NCBI GenBank assembly: GCA_003265685.1
Contig: QJOU01000064.1
Location: 1 to 56,516, forward strand
DNA: 56,516 nucleotides
Direction of reading: 5' to 3'
From: Piscinibacter caeni
GTDB taxonomy: Bacteria; Pseudomonadota; Gammaproteobacteria; Burkholderiales; Burkholderiaceae_C
The notes under the pieces are model-generated. The model was not told the origin of the DNA. It was given only the letters and a program-made list of their open reading frames with translations, and made no database searches. This document shows positions 48,207 to 56,516 of the stretch, piece after piece. How positions within the stretch are numbered: position 1 is the stretch's first letter; each line of letters begins with the position of its first letter. A program made the position numbers and the translations under genes.

Positions 48207-48292
48207 AGCCGCGGCGCCACGCGGTGGCACGGCCGATGCAATGGACGGCGGGCGCGCAATCCGTCCACCCCATTCCACCCACGGAGTCGTCC

Positions 48293-48778
48293 ATGCCGAA
48301 AGTCACCAAGCCCGCCAACCAGAAGGGCGAGTTCCTCGTCGACTACGAGGAGAAGGTCTTCGAGGACGTGAAGGCCTCGACGCCCGGCGAGAAGGCGCTG
48401 GTCACCTTCCACACCGTCGCGTTCGAGGGCTCGATCGGTTTCGTCAACCTGCTGCAGGCCACGCGGCTGCAGCGCAAGGGCTTCGACACCTCGATCCTGC
48501 TCTATGGCCCGGGAGTCACGCTGGGCGTGAAGCGCGGCTTCCCGACGCTCGGCGACGAGGCCTTCCCGGGCCACCTGAACTTCAACAAGCAGATCGAGAA
48601 GTTCATCGCCGAAGGCGGCAAGGTCTACGCCTGCCGCTTCGCGCTGCAGGCGCTGTACGGCCACGGCGAGCCGTCGCTGATCGAGGGCGTCAGGCCGATC
48701 AACCCGCTGGACGTGCTGGACTGCATCCTGCTGCACCGGCGTGAGGGCGCGTTCATCATCAATACGTGGACCTTGTGA
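48293..48778 (+). CDS. nitB: MSMEG_0572/Sll0783 family nitrogen starvation response protein (NitB)
   Basis: A 161-residue soluble protein. [39 protein letters not shown] (key parts [12 protein letters not shown] and [10 protein letters not shown]) and [19 protein letters not shown] are characteristic of this family, which is the first gene of Nit1C clusters. The fold looks DsrE-like. Its function is unknown. It is one base from the nitrilase start, so it leads the operon. Its upstream region carries the MocR-type repeats. Confidence 0.85.
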   Translation: MPKVTKPANQKGEFLVDYEEKVFEDVKASTPGEKALVTFHTVAFEGSIGFVNLLQATRLQRKGFDTSILLYGPGVTLGVKRGFPTLGDEAFPGHLNFNKQIEKFIAEGGKVYACRFALQALYGHGEPSLIEGVRPINPLDVLDCILLHRREGAFIINTWTL

Positions 48779-48779
48779 A

Positions 48780-49784
48780 ATGACCAAGGTCGTACGGGCG
48801 GCCGCCGTCCAGATCAGCCCCGACCTGGACAGCGCCGAGGGCACCCTCGCCAAGGTGCTGGCGGCGCTGGCCGACGCGGCGGCACAGGGCGCGCAATTGG
48901 TGGTCTTTCCCGAGACCTTCGTGCCCTGGTACCCGTACTTCTCCTTCGTGCTGCCGCCGGTGCAGCAGGGCGCCGAGCACCTGCGGCTGGTGAAGGAGGC
49001 GGTGGTGGTGCCGGGGCCGGTGACGGAGGCCGTCGCCGCCGCCGCGCGCCGCCACGGCGTGGTGGTGGTGCTGGGTGTCAACGAGCGCGACCACGGCAGC
49101 CTCTACAACACCCAGCTGGTGTTCGACGCCGACGGCACCCTGCTGCTCAAGCGCCGCAAGATCACGCCCACCTACCACGAGCGCATGGTGTGGGGCCAGG
49201 GCGATGCGAGCGGGCTGAAGGTGGTGGACTCCGCCGTCGGCCGGCTCGGCGCGCTGGCCTGCTGGGAGCACTACAACCCGCTGGCGCGCTACGCGCTGAT
49301 GGCGCAGCACGAGGAGATCCACGCCGCGCAGTTCCCCGGCTCGATGGTGGGCCCCATCTTCGCCGACCAGATGGAGGTGACGATCCGCCACCACGCGCTG
49401 GAGGCCGGCTGCTTCGTCGTCAACGCGACCGGCTGGCTGACCGACGCGCAGATCACCCGCATCACGCTCGACGCCGGCCTGCAGAAGGCGCTGCGCGGCG
49501 GCTGCTGCACGGCGATCGTCTCGCCCGAGGGCGTGCTGCTCGCCCCGCCGCTGCGCGAGGGCGAAGGGATGGTCATCGCCGACCTCGACCTGGCCCTCGT
49601 GGCCAAGCGCAAACGCATGATGGATTCGGTCGGCCACTACGCCCGCCCGGAGCTGCTGAGCCTGCACATCGACGACCGGCCGGCCCTGCCGGTCACCCGC
49701 TGGAGCGATACCCATGGACACGCCGAGCACCTCGAGCCGTCAACTGATGACGGAACTGCAGTCCTACGGCTTGCGGCTGGCTGA
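48780..49784 (+). CDS. nitC: Nit1 nitrilase of the Nit1C cluster (NitC)
   Basis: A 334-residue nitrilase with the catalytic triad visible: Glu45 in [15 protein letters not shown], Lys127 in [17 protein letters not shown], and Cys161 in [16 protein letters not shown]. It hydrolyses nitriles to acids and ammonia. Homologues in this gene cluster are required for growth on cyanide as nitrogen source, though the true in vivo substrate is debated. The ATG begins two bases after the nitB stop. The 3' end overlaps the radical SAM gene by 71 bases, or 38 if that gene starts at its second ATG. Confidence 0.92.
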   Translation: MTKVVRAAAVQISPDLDSAEGTLAKVLAALADAAAQGAQLVVFPETFVPWYPYFSFVLPPVQQGAEHLRLVKEAVVVPGPVTEAVAAAARRHGVVVVLGVNERDHGSLYNTQLVFDADGTLLLKRRKITPTYHERMVWGQGDASGLKVVDSAVGRLGALACWEHYNPLARYALMAQHEEIHAAQFPGSMVGPIFADQMEVTIRHHALEAGCFVVNATGWLTDAQITRITLDAGLQKALRGGCCTAIVSPEGVLLAPPLREGEGMVIADLDLALVAKRKRMMDSVGHYARPELLSLHIDDRPALPVTRWSDTHGHAEHLEPSTDDGTAVLRLAAG

Positions 49785-50841
49785 CCAGCGCCTGGCTGCC
49801 GGCGCCGGCGTCGCCAGCCGGCGCGGCGGCGCGGGGCCGTCGGACCACAAGGCCGTCACCATCGACGGCCACACGATCATGGTGCCGGTGCACACCGGCA
49901 GCGCGTTCAACTCGCCCTTCGTGGTCGAGGCGCCGGATGCAGCCGGGCGCAGCCGCGTGTTGCGCGACACGATTCCCATCGCGCAGATCGAGTTCCCGCG
50001 CGCGCCGCGCTTCTACGGGCTGCAGACGCTGGAAGGTGTGCCCTACTCGCACATCGCGACCCTGCACGGCGCCGACGTGCTGGCGACGACGGTGCTGCAG
50101 ACCTGCATCCGCTACGAGAGCCGGCGCAAGGCGTGCAAGTTCTGCGCGATCGGCCAGAGCCTCGCGGCCGGCCGCACCATCGCGCACAAGACCCCCGAGC
50201 AGTTGGCCGAGGTGGCGCGCGCGGCCGTGCTGCTCGACGGCGTGAAGCACATGGTGCTGACCACCGGCACCCCGCCCGGCAGCGACCGCGGCGCGATGGT
50301 GCTGGCCGAGAGCGCGTTCGCGATCAAGGCCGCGGTGCGGCCGCATGCCGAGCTGCCGATCCAGGGCCAGTGCGAGCCGCCGGACGACGACGCCTGGTTC
50401 CGCCGCCTGCACGACGCCGGCATCGACACGCTCGGCATGCACCTCGAGGTGGTCACGCCCTCGCTGCGCGAACAGATCATGCCCGGCAAGGCCACGGTGC
50501 CGGTGCAACGCTACCTCGAGGCCTTCGCCGCGGCGGTGACGGTGTTCGGCCGCGGGCAGGTCAGCACCTACATCCTGGCCGGGCTGGGCGACAGCCGCGA
50601 GGCCATCCTCTCGATCAGCGAGAAGCTGCTCGCGCTCGGCGTCTACCCCTTCGTCGTGCCCTTCGTGCCGATCTCCGGCACGCCGCTGGAAGACCACCCG
50701 GCCCCGAGCCCCGAGTTCATGAAGGAGCTGCTGCAGCCGCTGGGCGAGATGGTCGCCGCCGCGGGCCTGCGCTCGGGCGACATCAAGGCGGGCTGCGGCA
50801 AGTGCGGCGCGTGCTCTTCCCTGTCGGTCTACGAATCCTGA
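49714..50841 (+). CDS. nitD: MSMEG_0568 family radical SAM protein (NitD)
   Basis: A 375-residue protein. The cluster-binding cysteines are spaced C-x9-C-x2-C (Cys131, Cys141, Cys144; [17 protein letters not shown]) instead of C-x3-C-x2-C, a feature of this family. Later come [21 protein letters not shown] and [20 protein letters not shown]-terminal CGKCGACSS could hold another cluster. The reaction is unknown; a biotin-synthase-like barrel is likely. Start: ATG 49714 with GGAGCGA upstream, or ATG 49747 ([13 protein letters not shown]), which matches relatives. Confidence 0.88.
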   Translation: MDTPSTSSRQLMTELQSYGLRLADQRLAAGAGVASRRGGAGPSDHKAVTIDGHTIMVPVHTGSAFNSPFVVEAPDAAGRSRVLRDTIPIAQIEFPRAPRFYGLQTLEGVPYSHIATLHGADVLATTVLQTCIRYESRRKACKFCAIGQSLAAGRTIAHKTPEQLAEVARAAVLLDGVKHMVLTTGTPPGSDRGAMVLAESAFAIKAAVRPHAELPIQGQCEPPDDDAWFRRLHDAGIDTLGMHLEVVTPSLREQIMPGKATVPVQRYLEAFAAAVTVFGRGQVSTYILAGLGDSREAILSISEKLLALGVYPFVVPFVPISGTPLEDHPAPSPEFMKELLQPLGEMVAAAGLRSGDIKAGCGKCGACSSLSVYES

Positions 50842-50852
50842 AGGAGCCGGCC

Positions 50853-51410
50853 ATGCTGCGCTCCGATGCGATCTGCGAGCTCGAATCCACCTTCGTGCCC
50901 TGCGAGTTCCGCGTCAAGTGGGCCGACGGCGGCTGGGAGATCCACCAGGCGCGGGCGCTGCGCCGGCGGGTGTTCTGCGAGGAACAGCAGGTGTTCGAGG
51001 GCGACGACCTCGATGCCCTCGACACGCAGGCGCAGACGCTCGTGGCCGTGTCCGCACTCGGCGGCATGCCCGACGAGGTGGTGGGCACGGTGCGCATCCA
51101 TGCGGCCGAGGATGGGCTCTGGTGGGGCTCGCGCCTCGCGGTGCACCCTGCCTACCGCAAGCACGGCCACCTGGGCGCAACGCTCATCCGACTCGCGGTC
51201 TGCAGCGCGCACGCCCGCGGCTGCCGCCTCTTCCTCGCCCATGTGCAGAGCCAGAACGTGCCCCTCTTCGAGAAGCTGCACTGGACCGCGCTGCGCGCCG
51301 AAACCCTGCACGGCCGGCCGCACCACCTGATGCAGGCCGACCTGGCGTCTTACCCGCCCTGCCACGACCCGCTGACCGGCTTCGTGACCGGGCCGCGGCG
51401 CGTGGCATGA
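50853..51410 (+). CDS. nitE: MSMEG_0567/Sll0786 family GNAT acetyltransferase (NitE)
   Basis: A 185-residue GNAT protein. FCEEQQVFEGDDLDALDTQAQT resembles the N-terminal region of the family, WGSRLAVHPAYRKHGHLGATLI is the acetyl-CoA loop, and HVQSQNVPLFEKLHWTAL follows. The final HLMQADLASYPP is typical of this nitrogen-starvation subgroup. GGAGCC precedes the ATG after 11 bases from the nitD stop. The substrate is unknown. The ATGA overlap with the next gene couples it to NitF. Confidence 0.88.
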   Translation: MLRSDAICELESTFVPCEFRVKWADGGWEIHQARALRRRVFCEEQQVFEGDDLDALDTQAQTLVAVSALGGMPDEVVGTVRIHAAEDGLWWGSRLAVHPAYRKHGHLGATLIRLAVCSAHARGCRLFLAHVQSQNVPLFEKLHWTALRAETLHGRPHHLMQADLASYPPCHDPLTGFVTGPRRVA

Positions 51411-52381
51411 CGGAACTGCAGCACTTGGCCGCTGCCCTGCGCGAGAGCCGCGGTTTCGCGCACAAGGCGGACATCGCGGACGTGGTGGCGCGGCTCGGCC
51501 CGCCCGGCGCGATCGCCAACGGCGACGACTGCGCCGCCATCCCGTTTCATGACACGGAAGGCGACGGCCACCTGCTGTTCGCCATCGAAGGTTTCGTCGA
51601 CGACTTCGTCGCCGCACAGCCCTGGTTCGCCGGCTGGTGCGGCGTGATGGTCAACCTCGCGGACATCGCCGCGATGGGCGGCCGGCCGGTCGCGGTGGTC
51701 GATGCGCTGTGGAGCCCGGGCAGTGAACCCGGCCGGCAGGTGCTCGATGGCCTGGCCGCGGCCGCGCGCGCCTACGGCGTGCCCATCGTCGGCGGCCACA
51801 ACAACTGCCGCGCGGCGCGTGCCGGGCTCGCCGTGGCGGTGCTCGGCCGCGCGAAGAACCTGCTCACCAGCTTCGCCGCGCGGCCGGGCGACACCCTGGT
51901 AATGGCGATCGACCTGCGCGGCGGCTACGACAGCGAGCAGCCGTTCTGGAACGCCGCGACGCGCGCCCCCGCCGGCCGCGCCCGGGCCGATTTCGAGCTG
52001 CTCGCCGAACTCGCCGAAAGCGGCCTCGCCGATGCCGCCAAGGACATCTCGATGGCCGGCGCCGTGGGCACCACGCTGATGCTGGCGGACGGCTCCCAGG
52101 TCGGCGCGTGCATCGAGGTCGACGCGATCCCGCGGCCCGAGGGCGTGCCGCTCGCGCGCTGGCTGCAGACCTTCCCGAGCTTCGGCTTCGTGCTCTCTGT
52201 GCGCGCGTCCAAGGTGGAGCCGGTGCTGCAGCGCTTCGCCGAACGCGGCATCGCGGCGGCGGCCGTGGGCGAGGTGGATGCGAGCCGCCGCCTGACGCTA
52301 CGCCGCGGCAGCGAACGGGTCGAGTTGTGGAACCTGGCCGAGCGTTCCTTCGTCACCGCGCCGGAGGCCACGCATGCCTGA
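51407..52381 (+). CDS. nitF: AIR synthase-like protein, sll0787 family (NitF)
   Basis: A 324-residue protein of the PurM/ThiL/SelD superfamily. IANGDDCAAIPFHDTEGDGHLL is the N-terminal ATP-site region, WCGVMVNLADIAAMGGRPVAVVD the ATPase core, and VPIVGGHNNCRAARAGLAVAVLG and AKDISMAGAVGTTLMLAD are further family stretches. It probably phosphorylates or activates an unknown acid or amide with ATP. The start overlaps nitE (ATGA) and the end overlaps the glycosyltransferase by eight bases. Confidence 0.88.
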   Translation: MTELQHLAAALRESRGFAHKADIADVVARLGPPGAIANGDDCAAIPFHDTEGDGHLLFAIEGFVDDFVAAQPWFAGWCGVMVNLADIAAMGGRPVAVVDALWSPGSEPGRQVLDGLAAAARAYGVPIVGGHNNCRAARAGLAVAVLGRAKNLLTSFAARPGDTLVMAIDLRGGYDSEQPFWNAATRAPAGRARADFELLAELAESGLADAAKDISMAGAVGTTLMLADGSQVGACIEVDAIPRPEGVPLARWLQTFPSFGFVLSVRASKVEPVLQRFAERGIAAAAVGEVDASRRLTLRRGSERVELWNLAERSFVTAPEATHA

Positions 52382-53540
52382 TGCGCTGCGCATCGGGATG
52401 TTCACCCACTCGGTGAACCCGCGCGGCGGCGTGGTGCACACGCTGGAGCTGGCGCGGGCGCTGCATGCACTCGGCCACCGCGTCACGGTGTTCGCCCCGG
52501 CCGCGCCCGGCGAGCACCTGTTCCGCGACACGCCGCACGAGGTCGATCTGGTGCCGGTGCCGCCGGCCCCGAAGCGCCTGGCCGACCGCGTGGCCGAGCA
52601 CATCGTCGCGCTGCGCGAGCACCTGGCGCAGCGCCTGGAACACGAGCGCTTCGACATCCTGCACGCCCACGACGGCATCGGCGGCAACGCGCTGGCCGAT
52701 CTGGCCGAGGCCGGGCGCATCGCCGGCTTCGTGCGCACGGTGCACCACCTCGACCCGTTCGACGACGCGCGCCTCGCGGCCTGGCAGCGCCGCTCGGTGC
52801 GGCAGGCGGCGCGGGTGCTGTGTGTCAGCCCCGGCTGGTGCATGACGATCAAGCGCGAGTTCGGCCTGGATGCCGCGCTGGTGGCCAACGGCGTGGACTG
52901 CGAACACTTCTGCCGCAAGCCGACGGCGCGCGATGCAGCCCTGGCCGAGCACTTCGGCCTGCGCCGCGGCGCGCCGCTGTTCCTCTCGGTGGGCGGCATC
53001 GAGGCGCGCAAGAACAGCCTGCGCCTGCTCGAGGCCTTCATCCGCGTGCGCGACGAGCTGCCGCGTGCGCAGCTGGTGGTAGCCGGCGGCGCCAGCCTGC
53101 TGGACCACAGCGACACCTGGCGCGCCTTCCACGGCCTGGCCGAGGACGTGGGCCTGCAGCAAGGCCGCGACCTCGTGCTCACCGGCCCGCTGCTCGACGA
53201 CGACATGCCGCCGCTGCTGCGCCTGGCCGATGCGTTGGTGATGCCCTCGCTGCGCGAGGGCTTCGGCCTGGTCGTGCTGGAGGCGCTGGCCTGCGGCACG
53301 CCGGTGGTCGTCTCCGGCATCCCGCCCTTCACCGAGTACCTGGAAGACACCGTGATCGACGGCCACGCGCTGTACGCCGACCCGCAGGAGCCGGCCTCGA
53401 TCGCGCTGGCGATGCGCCGCGCCGTCGAGCCCGGGCGCCGGCGCGCGCTCGCCGCCGAGGTGCCCGCGGTGTGCCGGCGCTACAGCTGGCCGGCGAGCGC
53501 GGCGCGGCACGTCGAGCTGTACCGCGACCTGATCCACTGA
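52374..53540 (+). CDS. MSMEG_0565 family glycosyltransferase
   Basis: A 388-residue GT4-type glycosyltransferase. The N-terminal half has FTHSVNPRGGVVHTLELARALHALGH and ILHAHDGIGGNALADLAEAG; the nucleotide-sugar half has FLSVGGIEARKNSLRLLEAF and the EGFGLVVLEALACGTPVVVSG motif with the two glutamates. It is found only in a subset of Nit1C clusters. The acceptor is unknown; it could glycosylate the product of the cluster. Overlaps nitF by eight bases. Confidence 0.88.
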   Translation: MPDALRIGMFTHSVNPRGGVVHTLELARALHALGHRVTVFAPAAPGEHLFRDTPHEVDLVPVPPAPKRLADRVAEHIVALREHLAQRLEHERFDILHAHDGIGGNALADLAEAGRIAGFVRTVHHLDPFDDARLAAWQRRSVRQAARVLCVSPGWCMTIKREFGLDAALVANGVDCEHFCRKPTARDAALAEHFGLRRGAPLFLSVGGIEARKNSLRLLEAFIRVRDELPRAQLVVAGGASLLDHSDTWRAFHGLAEDVGLQQGRDLVLTGPLLDDDMPPLLRLADALVMPSLREGFGLVVLEALACGTPVVVSGIPPFTEYLEDTVIDGHALYADPQEPASIALAMRRAVEPGRRRALAAEVPAVCRRYSWPASAARHVELYRDLIH

Positions 53541-53549
53541 GAGGACTCC

Positions 53550-53834
53550 ATGCCCGAGATGCACTTCCGCGTCCGCTGGCCGGACGGCAGCGAGGAGCGC
53601 TGCTATTCGCCTTCGCTGGTGATCCACGACTACTTCCAGCCCGGCGCGGCCTACCCGCTGCCGGAGTTCCTGCGGCGCAGCCGCGAGGCGCTGCAGATCG
53701 CCTCGGAGCGGGTGCGCGCGAAGTACGGCTTCGCCTGTTCGTCCGCGCTCGACCAGCTGGCGCGCATCGAGGCACGGGCCTCGGACTTTCCCCCCGGCGA
53801 CGACGCGGCCGTGCGCATCGTCGCCTTCGATTGA
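53550..53834 (+). CDS. nitG: MSMEG_0570 family nitrogen starvation response protein (NitG)
   Basis: A 94-residue soluble protein. MHFRVRWPDGSEERCYSPSLVIHDYF and YPLPEFLRRSREALQIASERV are characteristic of the MSMEG_0570 family. It has no known domain or catalytic motif; the FRVRWPDGS start and helical rear half suggest a small binding or adaptor protein. It sits between the glycosyltransferase and the flavoprotein with gaps of nine and ten bases; GAGAGGA is its ribosome site. Confidence 0.85.
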   Translation: MPEMHFRVRWPDGSEERCYSPSLVIHDYFQPGAAYPLPEFLRRSREALQIASERVRAKYGFACSSALDQLARIEARASDFPPGDDAAVRIVAFD

Positions 53835-53844
53835 GAGGAACGCC

Positions 53845-55140
53845 ATGGATTCGACCGTCGAGGAACACGAGGTGGTCATCGTCGGCGCCGGCCAGGCCGG
53901 GCTGTCGCTGTCGTACTACCTGCAGCAACGCGGCATCGGCCATGTCGTGCTCGAGAAGCACCGGCCGCTGCATGTCTGGCGCGAGCGGCGCTGGGACAGC
54001 TTCTGCCTCGTCACGCCCAACTGGCAATGCCGCCTGCCGGGCTGGGACTACACCGGCGACGACCCGCACGGCTTCATGAAGAAGGAGCAGATCCTCGACT
54101 GGCTGGCCGGCTTCGAGCGCCACGTGGCGGCGCCGGTGCGCAGCGGCGTGAGCGTCACGCGCGTGCGGCCGGTGGACGCGGGCTTCGAGCTGCAGACCTC
54201 GGCCGGCACGCTGCGCGCCGGCCAGGTGGTGGTGGCCTCGGGCGGCTACCACACGCCCATCGTGCCGCGCTGGGCCGAGCGGCTGCCGGCGGGCCTCGTG
54301 CAGATGCACTCCGAGCAGTACCGGAACCCGGCCCAGCTGCCCGAGGGCGCGGTGCTGGTGGTGGGCTGCGGTCAGTCCGGCGCGCAGATCGCCGAAGACC
54401 TGCATCTCGCGGGCCGGCAGGTCGTGCTGGCCACCGGCAATGCGCCGCGCTGCGCGCGTTTCTACCGCGGCCGCGACGTGGTCGACTGGCTGGCCGACAT
54501 GGGCTACTACGACATGCCGGTGCACGAGCACCCGCTGCGCGAGGGCGTGCGCGACAACACCAACCACTACGTGACCGGCCGCGACGGCGGGCGCGACATC
54601 GACCTGCGCCGCTTCGCGCTCGAGGGCATGCAGCTGTACGGCTCGCTGCTCGGGCTGGAGGGCACCACCCTGCAGTTCGCGCCCGATCTGCGCGAGCACC
54701 TGGACAGCGCCGATCGCACCTACAACGGCATCAACGCCTCGATCGACGCCTTCATCGCCAGGCGCGGGATCGCCGCGCCCCCGCCCTCGGTCTACGAGCC
54801 GATGTGGCAGCCCGAGGGCGAGCGCAGCACGCTCGACCTGCAGGCGGCGGGCATCACCAGCGTGGTCTGGTGCATCGGCTTCGCGCCGGATTTCAGCTGG
54901 GTCGACGTGCCGGTGTTCAACGGCCGCGGCCAGCCGGCGCACCGGCGCGGGGTGACGGAGCAGCCCGGGCTGTACTTCCTCGGCCTGCCCTGGCTGCACA
55001 CCTGGGGCTCGGGGCGGTTTTCCGGGGTGGCGCGCGACGCGCTCTACCTCGCCGAGCGGATCGAGGGCGCGCGCAGCCACCCCCCTATAATTCGAGGGTT
55101 TTTGCTCGCCGAGAGCGTTCCCCCACCGAGGATTTCATGA
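53845..55140 (+). CDS. nitH: MSMEG_0569 family flavin-dependent oxidoreductase (NitH)
   Basis: A 431-residue flavoprotein monooxygenase-like enzyme. FAD site EVVIVGAGQAGLSLSYYLQQRG at the N-terminus; NADPH site AVLVVGCGQSGAQIAEDLHLAG near residue 170; CIGFAPDFSWVDVPVFNGRGQ (in part) and GLPWLHTWGSGRFSGVARDALYLAERI at the end. It resembles Baeyer-Villiger/CzcO-type enzymes and may oxidise the metabolite made by the other Nit proteins, or cyanide chemistry itself. About 20 residues after LYLAERIEG overlap the promoter of the next gene and look like read-through. Confidence 0.88.
   Translation: MDSTVEEHEVVIVGAGQAGLSLSYYLQQRGIGHVVLEKHRPLHVWRERRWDSFCLVTPNWQCRLPGWDYTGDDPHGFMKKEQILDWLAGFERHVAAPVRSGVSVTRVRPVDAGFELQTSAGTLRAGQVVVASGGYHTPIVPRWAERLPAGLVQMHSEQYRNPAQLPEGAVLVVGCGQSGAQIAEDLHLAGRQVVLATGNAPRCARFYRGRDVVDWLADMGYYDMPVHEHPLREGVRDNTNHYVTGRDGGRDIDLRRFALEGMQLYGSLLGLEGTTLQFAPDLREHLDSADRTYNGINASIDAFIARRGIAAPPPSVYEPMWQPEGERSTLDLQAAGITSVVWCIGFAPDFSWVDVPVFNGRGQPAHRRGVTEQPGLYFLGLPWLHTWGSGRFSGVARDALYLAERIEGARSHPPIIRGFLLAESVPPPRIS
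55086..55091 (+). promoter_or_regulatory. -10 element of the diheme cytochrome gene
   Basis: A perfect TATAAT followed by an A/T-rich TCGAGGGTTTTTGCTCG inside the 3' end of the flavoprotein gene, 46 bases before the cytochrome ATG. The -35 region is poor (TCGAGG at 19 bases). It gives the cytochrome an independent promoter. Confidence 0.65.
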
Positions 55141-56006
55141 GCGACGCGCACGACCACGACGATGGCCCGCACGAAGGCCCCATCAAGACCCCGAAGCAGC
55201 TGATCGTCACGGTCGTCCTGTCGTTCCTGGTGCCGATCTTCGCGATCGTGCTGCTGGTGAAGTACGTCGGCGCCGATTCCAAGCCGGCCGCGGGCACCCG
55301 CAGCCTGGAGCCCGAGGCGGTGGCGCAGCGGATCCAGCCGATCGGCACCATCGTGCTGAAGGACGCCTCCGCCCCGGCCGTGCTGCGCACCGGCGAGCAG
55401 GTCTACACCGCGGTGTGCTCCGCCTGCCACGGCAGCGGTGCCGCCGGCGCGCCGAAGCTCGGCGACGAGGCCGCCTGGGGCCCGCGCATCAAGACCGGCT
55501 ACGACGCGCTGCTGACCTCGGCGCTGAAGGGCAAGAACGCGATGCCGGCCCAAGGCGGCGGCGAATACGGCGATCTCGAGATCGGCCGCGCGGTCGTCTA
55601 CATGGCCAACAAGGCGGGCGGCAAGCTCGAGGAGCCCAAGGCCCCGGCCGCGGCGGCTGCACCCGCTGCCGAGGCCGCCCCTGCGGCCGCCCCGGCCCCG
55701 GCCACCGCGGCACCGGCCGCCGCCCCCGCCGCCGAGGCACCGAAGGCGGAGGTCAAGGCCGACGCCGGCGGCGCCGCCCCGGCGCTCTACACGCAGGTCT
55801 GCGGCGCTTGCCATGCCGCCGGTGTGGCGGGTGCGCCGAAGCTCGGTGACAAGGCCGCCTGGGCGCCGCGCCTGGCCGCCGGCGTCGACGGCCTGACCGC
55901 CAGCGCGATCAAGGGCAAGAACGCGATGCCGCCGCGCGGCGGCTCCGGCGGAAGCGACGCCGACATCAAGGCCGTCGTCACCTACATGGTCAACGCGGTC
56001 AAGTAA
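55137..56006 (+). CDS. Diheme cytochrome c (two c5-type domains)
   Basis: A 289-residue membrane-anchored protein: short cytoplasmic start rich in His/Asp (SDAHDHDDGPHEG), one membrane segment (LIVTVVLSFLVPIFAIVLLVKYVG), a first cytochrome domain with CSACH and PKLGDEAAWGPRI, an Ala/Pro linker of about 50 residues, and a second domain with CGACH and PKLGDKAAWAPRL. Both domains have GKNAMP, with the methionine as distal ligand. The domains look like a recent internal duplication. It may be an electron carrier to terminal oxidase. It overlaps the flavoprotein stop (ATGA) but has its own TATAAT. Confidence 0.9.
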   Translation: MSDAHDHDDGPHEGPIKTPKQLIVTVVLSFLVPIFAIVLLVKYVGADSKPAAGTRSLEPEAVAQRIQPIGTIVLKDASAPAVLRTGEQVYTAVCSACHGSGAAGAPKLGDEAAWGPRIKTGYDALLTSALKGKNAMPAQGGGEYGDLEIGRAVVYMANKAGGKLEEPKAPAAAAAPAAEAAPAAAPAPATAAPAAAPAAEAPKAEVKADAGGAAPALYTQVCGACHAAGVAGAPKLGDKAAWAPRLAAGVDGLTASAIKGKNAMPPRGGSGGSDADIKAVVTYMVNAVK

Positions 56007-56516
56007 GGTCGCGCGCCGGGCTGAGCCGGTAGCCGTGGCGCGCCGGCAGCTCGGCGAACACCACCTCGCGCGGCGCCCACAGGCCACGCTCGACGGCCTC
56101 GGCCGCCAGGTCCATGTCCAGCGTGTGCACGAGGCCGAGGCCGAGATCGGTGGCGAGGAACAGCCGGCCGTGTTCGTCCACCAGCGCCTCGGCCACCTGC
56201 GCCGGCACGCCGGTGTGCGAGGTGACCGCCGGCGCGCCCGGGCCCGCGGTGAGGCGCCAGACCCAAGGCGCCGCCTCGAGCTCGACGTAGACCCGCTGCG
56301 GGCCGTTCTGGAAGAACCAGGCGCCGTGTTCGTCCGCGAGGTAGTTGCGGTGGATGAACTCGCGCAGCTTGTCGTGCAGGATCTTGCTGCCCTTGACCTG
56401 CGGGAACGGGCCGGCACGCTGCACCCGGTCGTCGCGCATGTACCAGTCGCCGCGTGCATCGAGCGCCAGCCAGCCGCGGCAGGCCGGCACGTTGGGCCAT
56501 TTCTTCAGCGCGGCCT
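55999..56516 (-). CDS. Conserved protein of unknown function (5' part beyond window)
   Basis: About 171 residues are visible; the frame stays open to the right edge (AALKKWPNVPACRGWLALDA), so the true start lies just outside. Recognisable conserved stretches: GDWYMRDDRVQRAGPFPQVKGS, HDKLREFIHRNYLADEHGAWFF, NGPQRVYVELEAAPWVWRL. I recall this as a widespread betaproteobacterial DUF gene next to a cytochrome c5-type gene, but I cannot fix the DUF number. No signal peptide or membrane segment is seen. Its stop overlaps the cytochrome 3' end by eight bases. Confidence 0.7.
   Translation of the reverse strand, partial: AALKKWPNVPACRGWLALDARGDWYMRDDRVQRAGPFPQVKGSKILHDKLREFIHRNYLADEHGAWFFQNGPQRVYVELEAAPWVWRLTAGPGAPAVTSHTGVPAQVAEALVDEHGRLFLATDLGLGLVHTLDMDLAAEAVERGLWAPREVVFAELPARHGYRLSPARDLT

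Noticed and set aside
55674-55770. Ala/Pro-rich repeat as a tandem DNA repeat
   Set aside because: It is the coding sequence of a flexible linker built from GCC/CCG codons, without a regular DNA unit.

Overview
The window is very GC-rich, with densely packed and often overlapping genes (ATGA, GTGA and TGATG junctions). The gene families point to a facultatively denitrifying betaproteobacterium of the order Burkholderiales. That placement is inferred from gene content and style; no ribosomal marker is present.

Layout: (1) 1-4386, minus strand: nitric oxide reductase operon norC-norB-norQ-(4Fe-4S membrane protein)-norD, with norD cut by the window edge. (2) 4580-13150: a patchwork of accessory genes (DUF1349, a tautomerase-like microprotein, CPBP protease, two GNATs, DUF1127, two LysR regulators, an acyltransferase, two cupins, a DMT exporter) and two decayed gene fragments. 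It separates nor from nir. (3) 13186-21529, minus strand: cytochrome cd1 nitrite reductase and heme d1 operon nirS-M-C-F-DL-G-H-J-N, with nirE divergent. Perfect TTGAA-N4-TTCAA boxes sit 62-68 bases from the norC, nirS and nirE start codons, so one FNR/DNR-type regulator probably controls all three. (4) 21660-34865, plus strand: nirE; a GltD-like NAD(P)H/ferredoxin flavoprotein with KorAB 2-oxoacid oxidoreductase and a CBS protein; then acoXABC, a lipoate ligase and acoR for acetoin cleavage, with a candidate sigma-54 promoter and upstream activator site before acoX.

(5) 34885-40651: a methyltransferase, a small hypothetical gene, and a methanethiol oxidase cluster (mtoX, SCO, MauG-like diheme protein, lipoprotein cytochrome c). 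A Crp/Fnr regulator with an FNR-like E-x2-SR recognition helix is divergent from mtoX. (6) 40730-47982: an EptA/MCR-type phosphoethanolamine transferase with a PAP2 phosphatase, a UvrD-type helicase, an FGGY sugar kinase, tRNA-Arg(CCG), and a MocR-type regulator. (7) 48293-55140: a complete Nit1C-type cluster (nitrilase, radical SAM, GNAT, AIR-synthase-like, glycosyltransferase, flavoprotein, two small conserved proteins), a cluster linked to cyanide assimilation. The MocR/nit intergenic region carries three evenly spaced pairs of TTGATCG repeats. (8) 55137-56516: a diheme cytochrome c and a partial conserved gene.

Together the genes suggest a respiratory generalist that makes and removes NO, feeds on acetoin, oxidises methanethiol and may scavenge cyanide or nitriles. 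The most interesting parts are the unexplained regulatory DNA (MocR repeats, Crp/Fnr-type palindromes, the acoX promoter that sits almost on the start codon) and the KorAB/GltD electron-transfer module.
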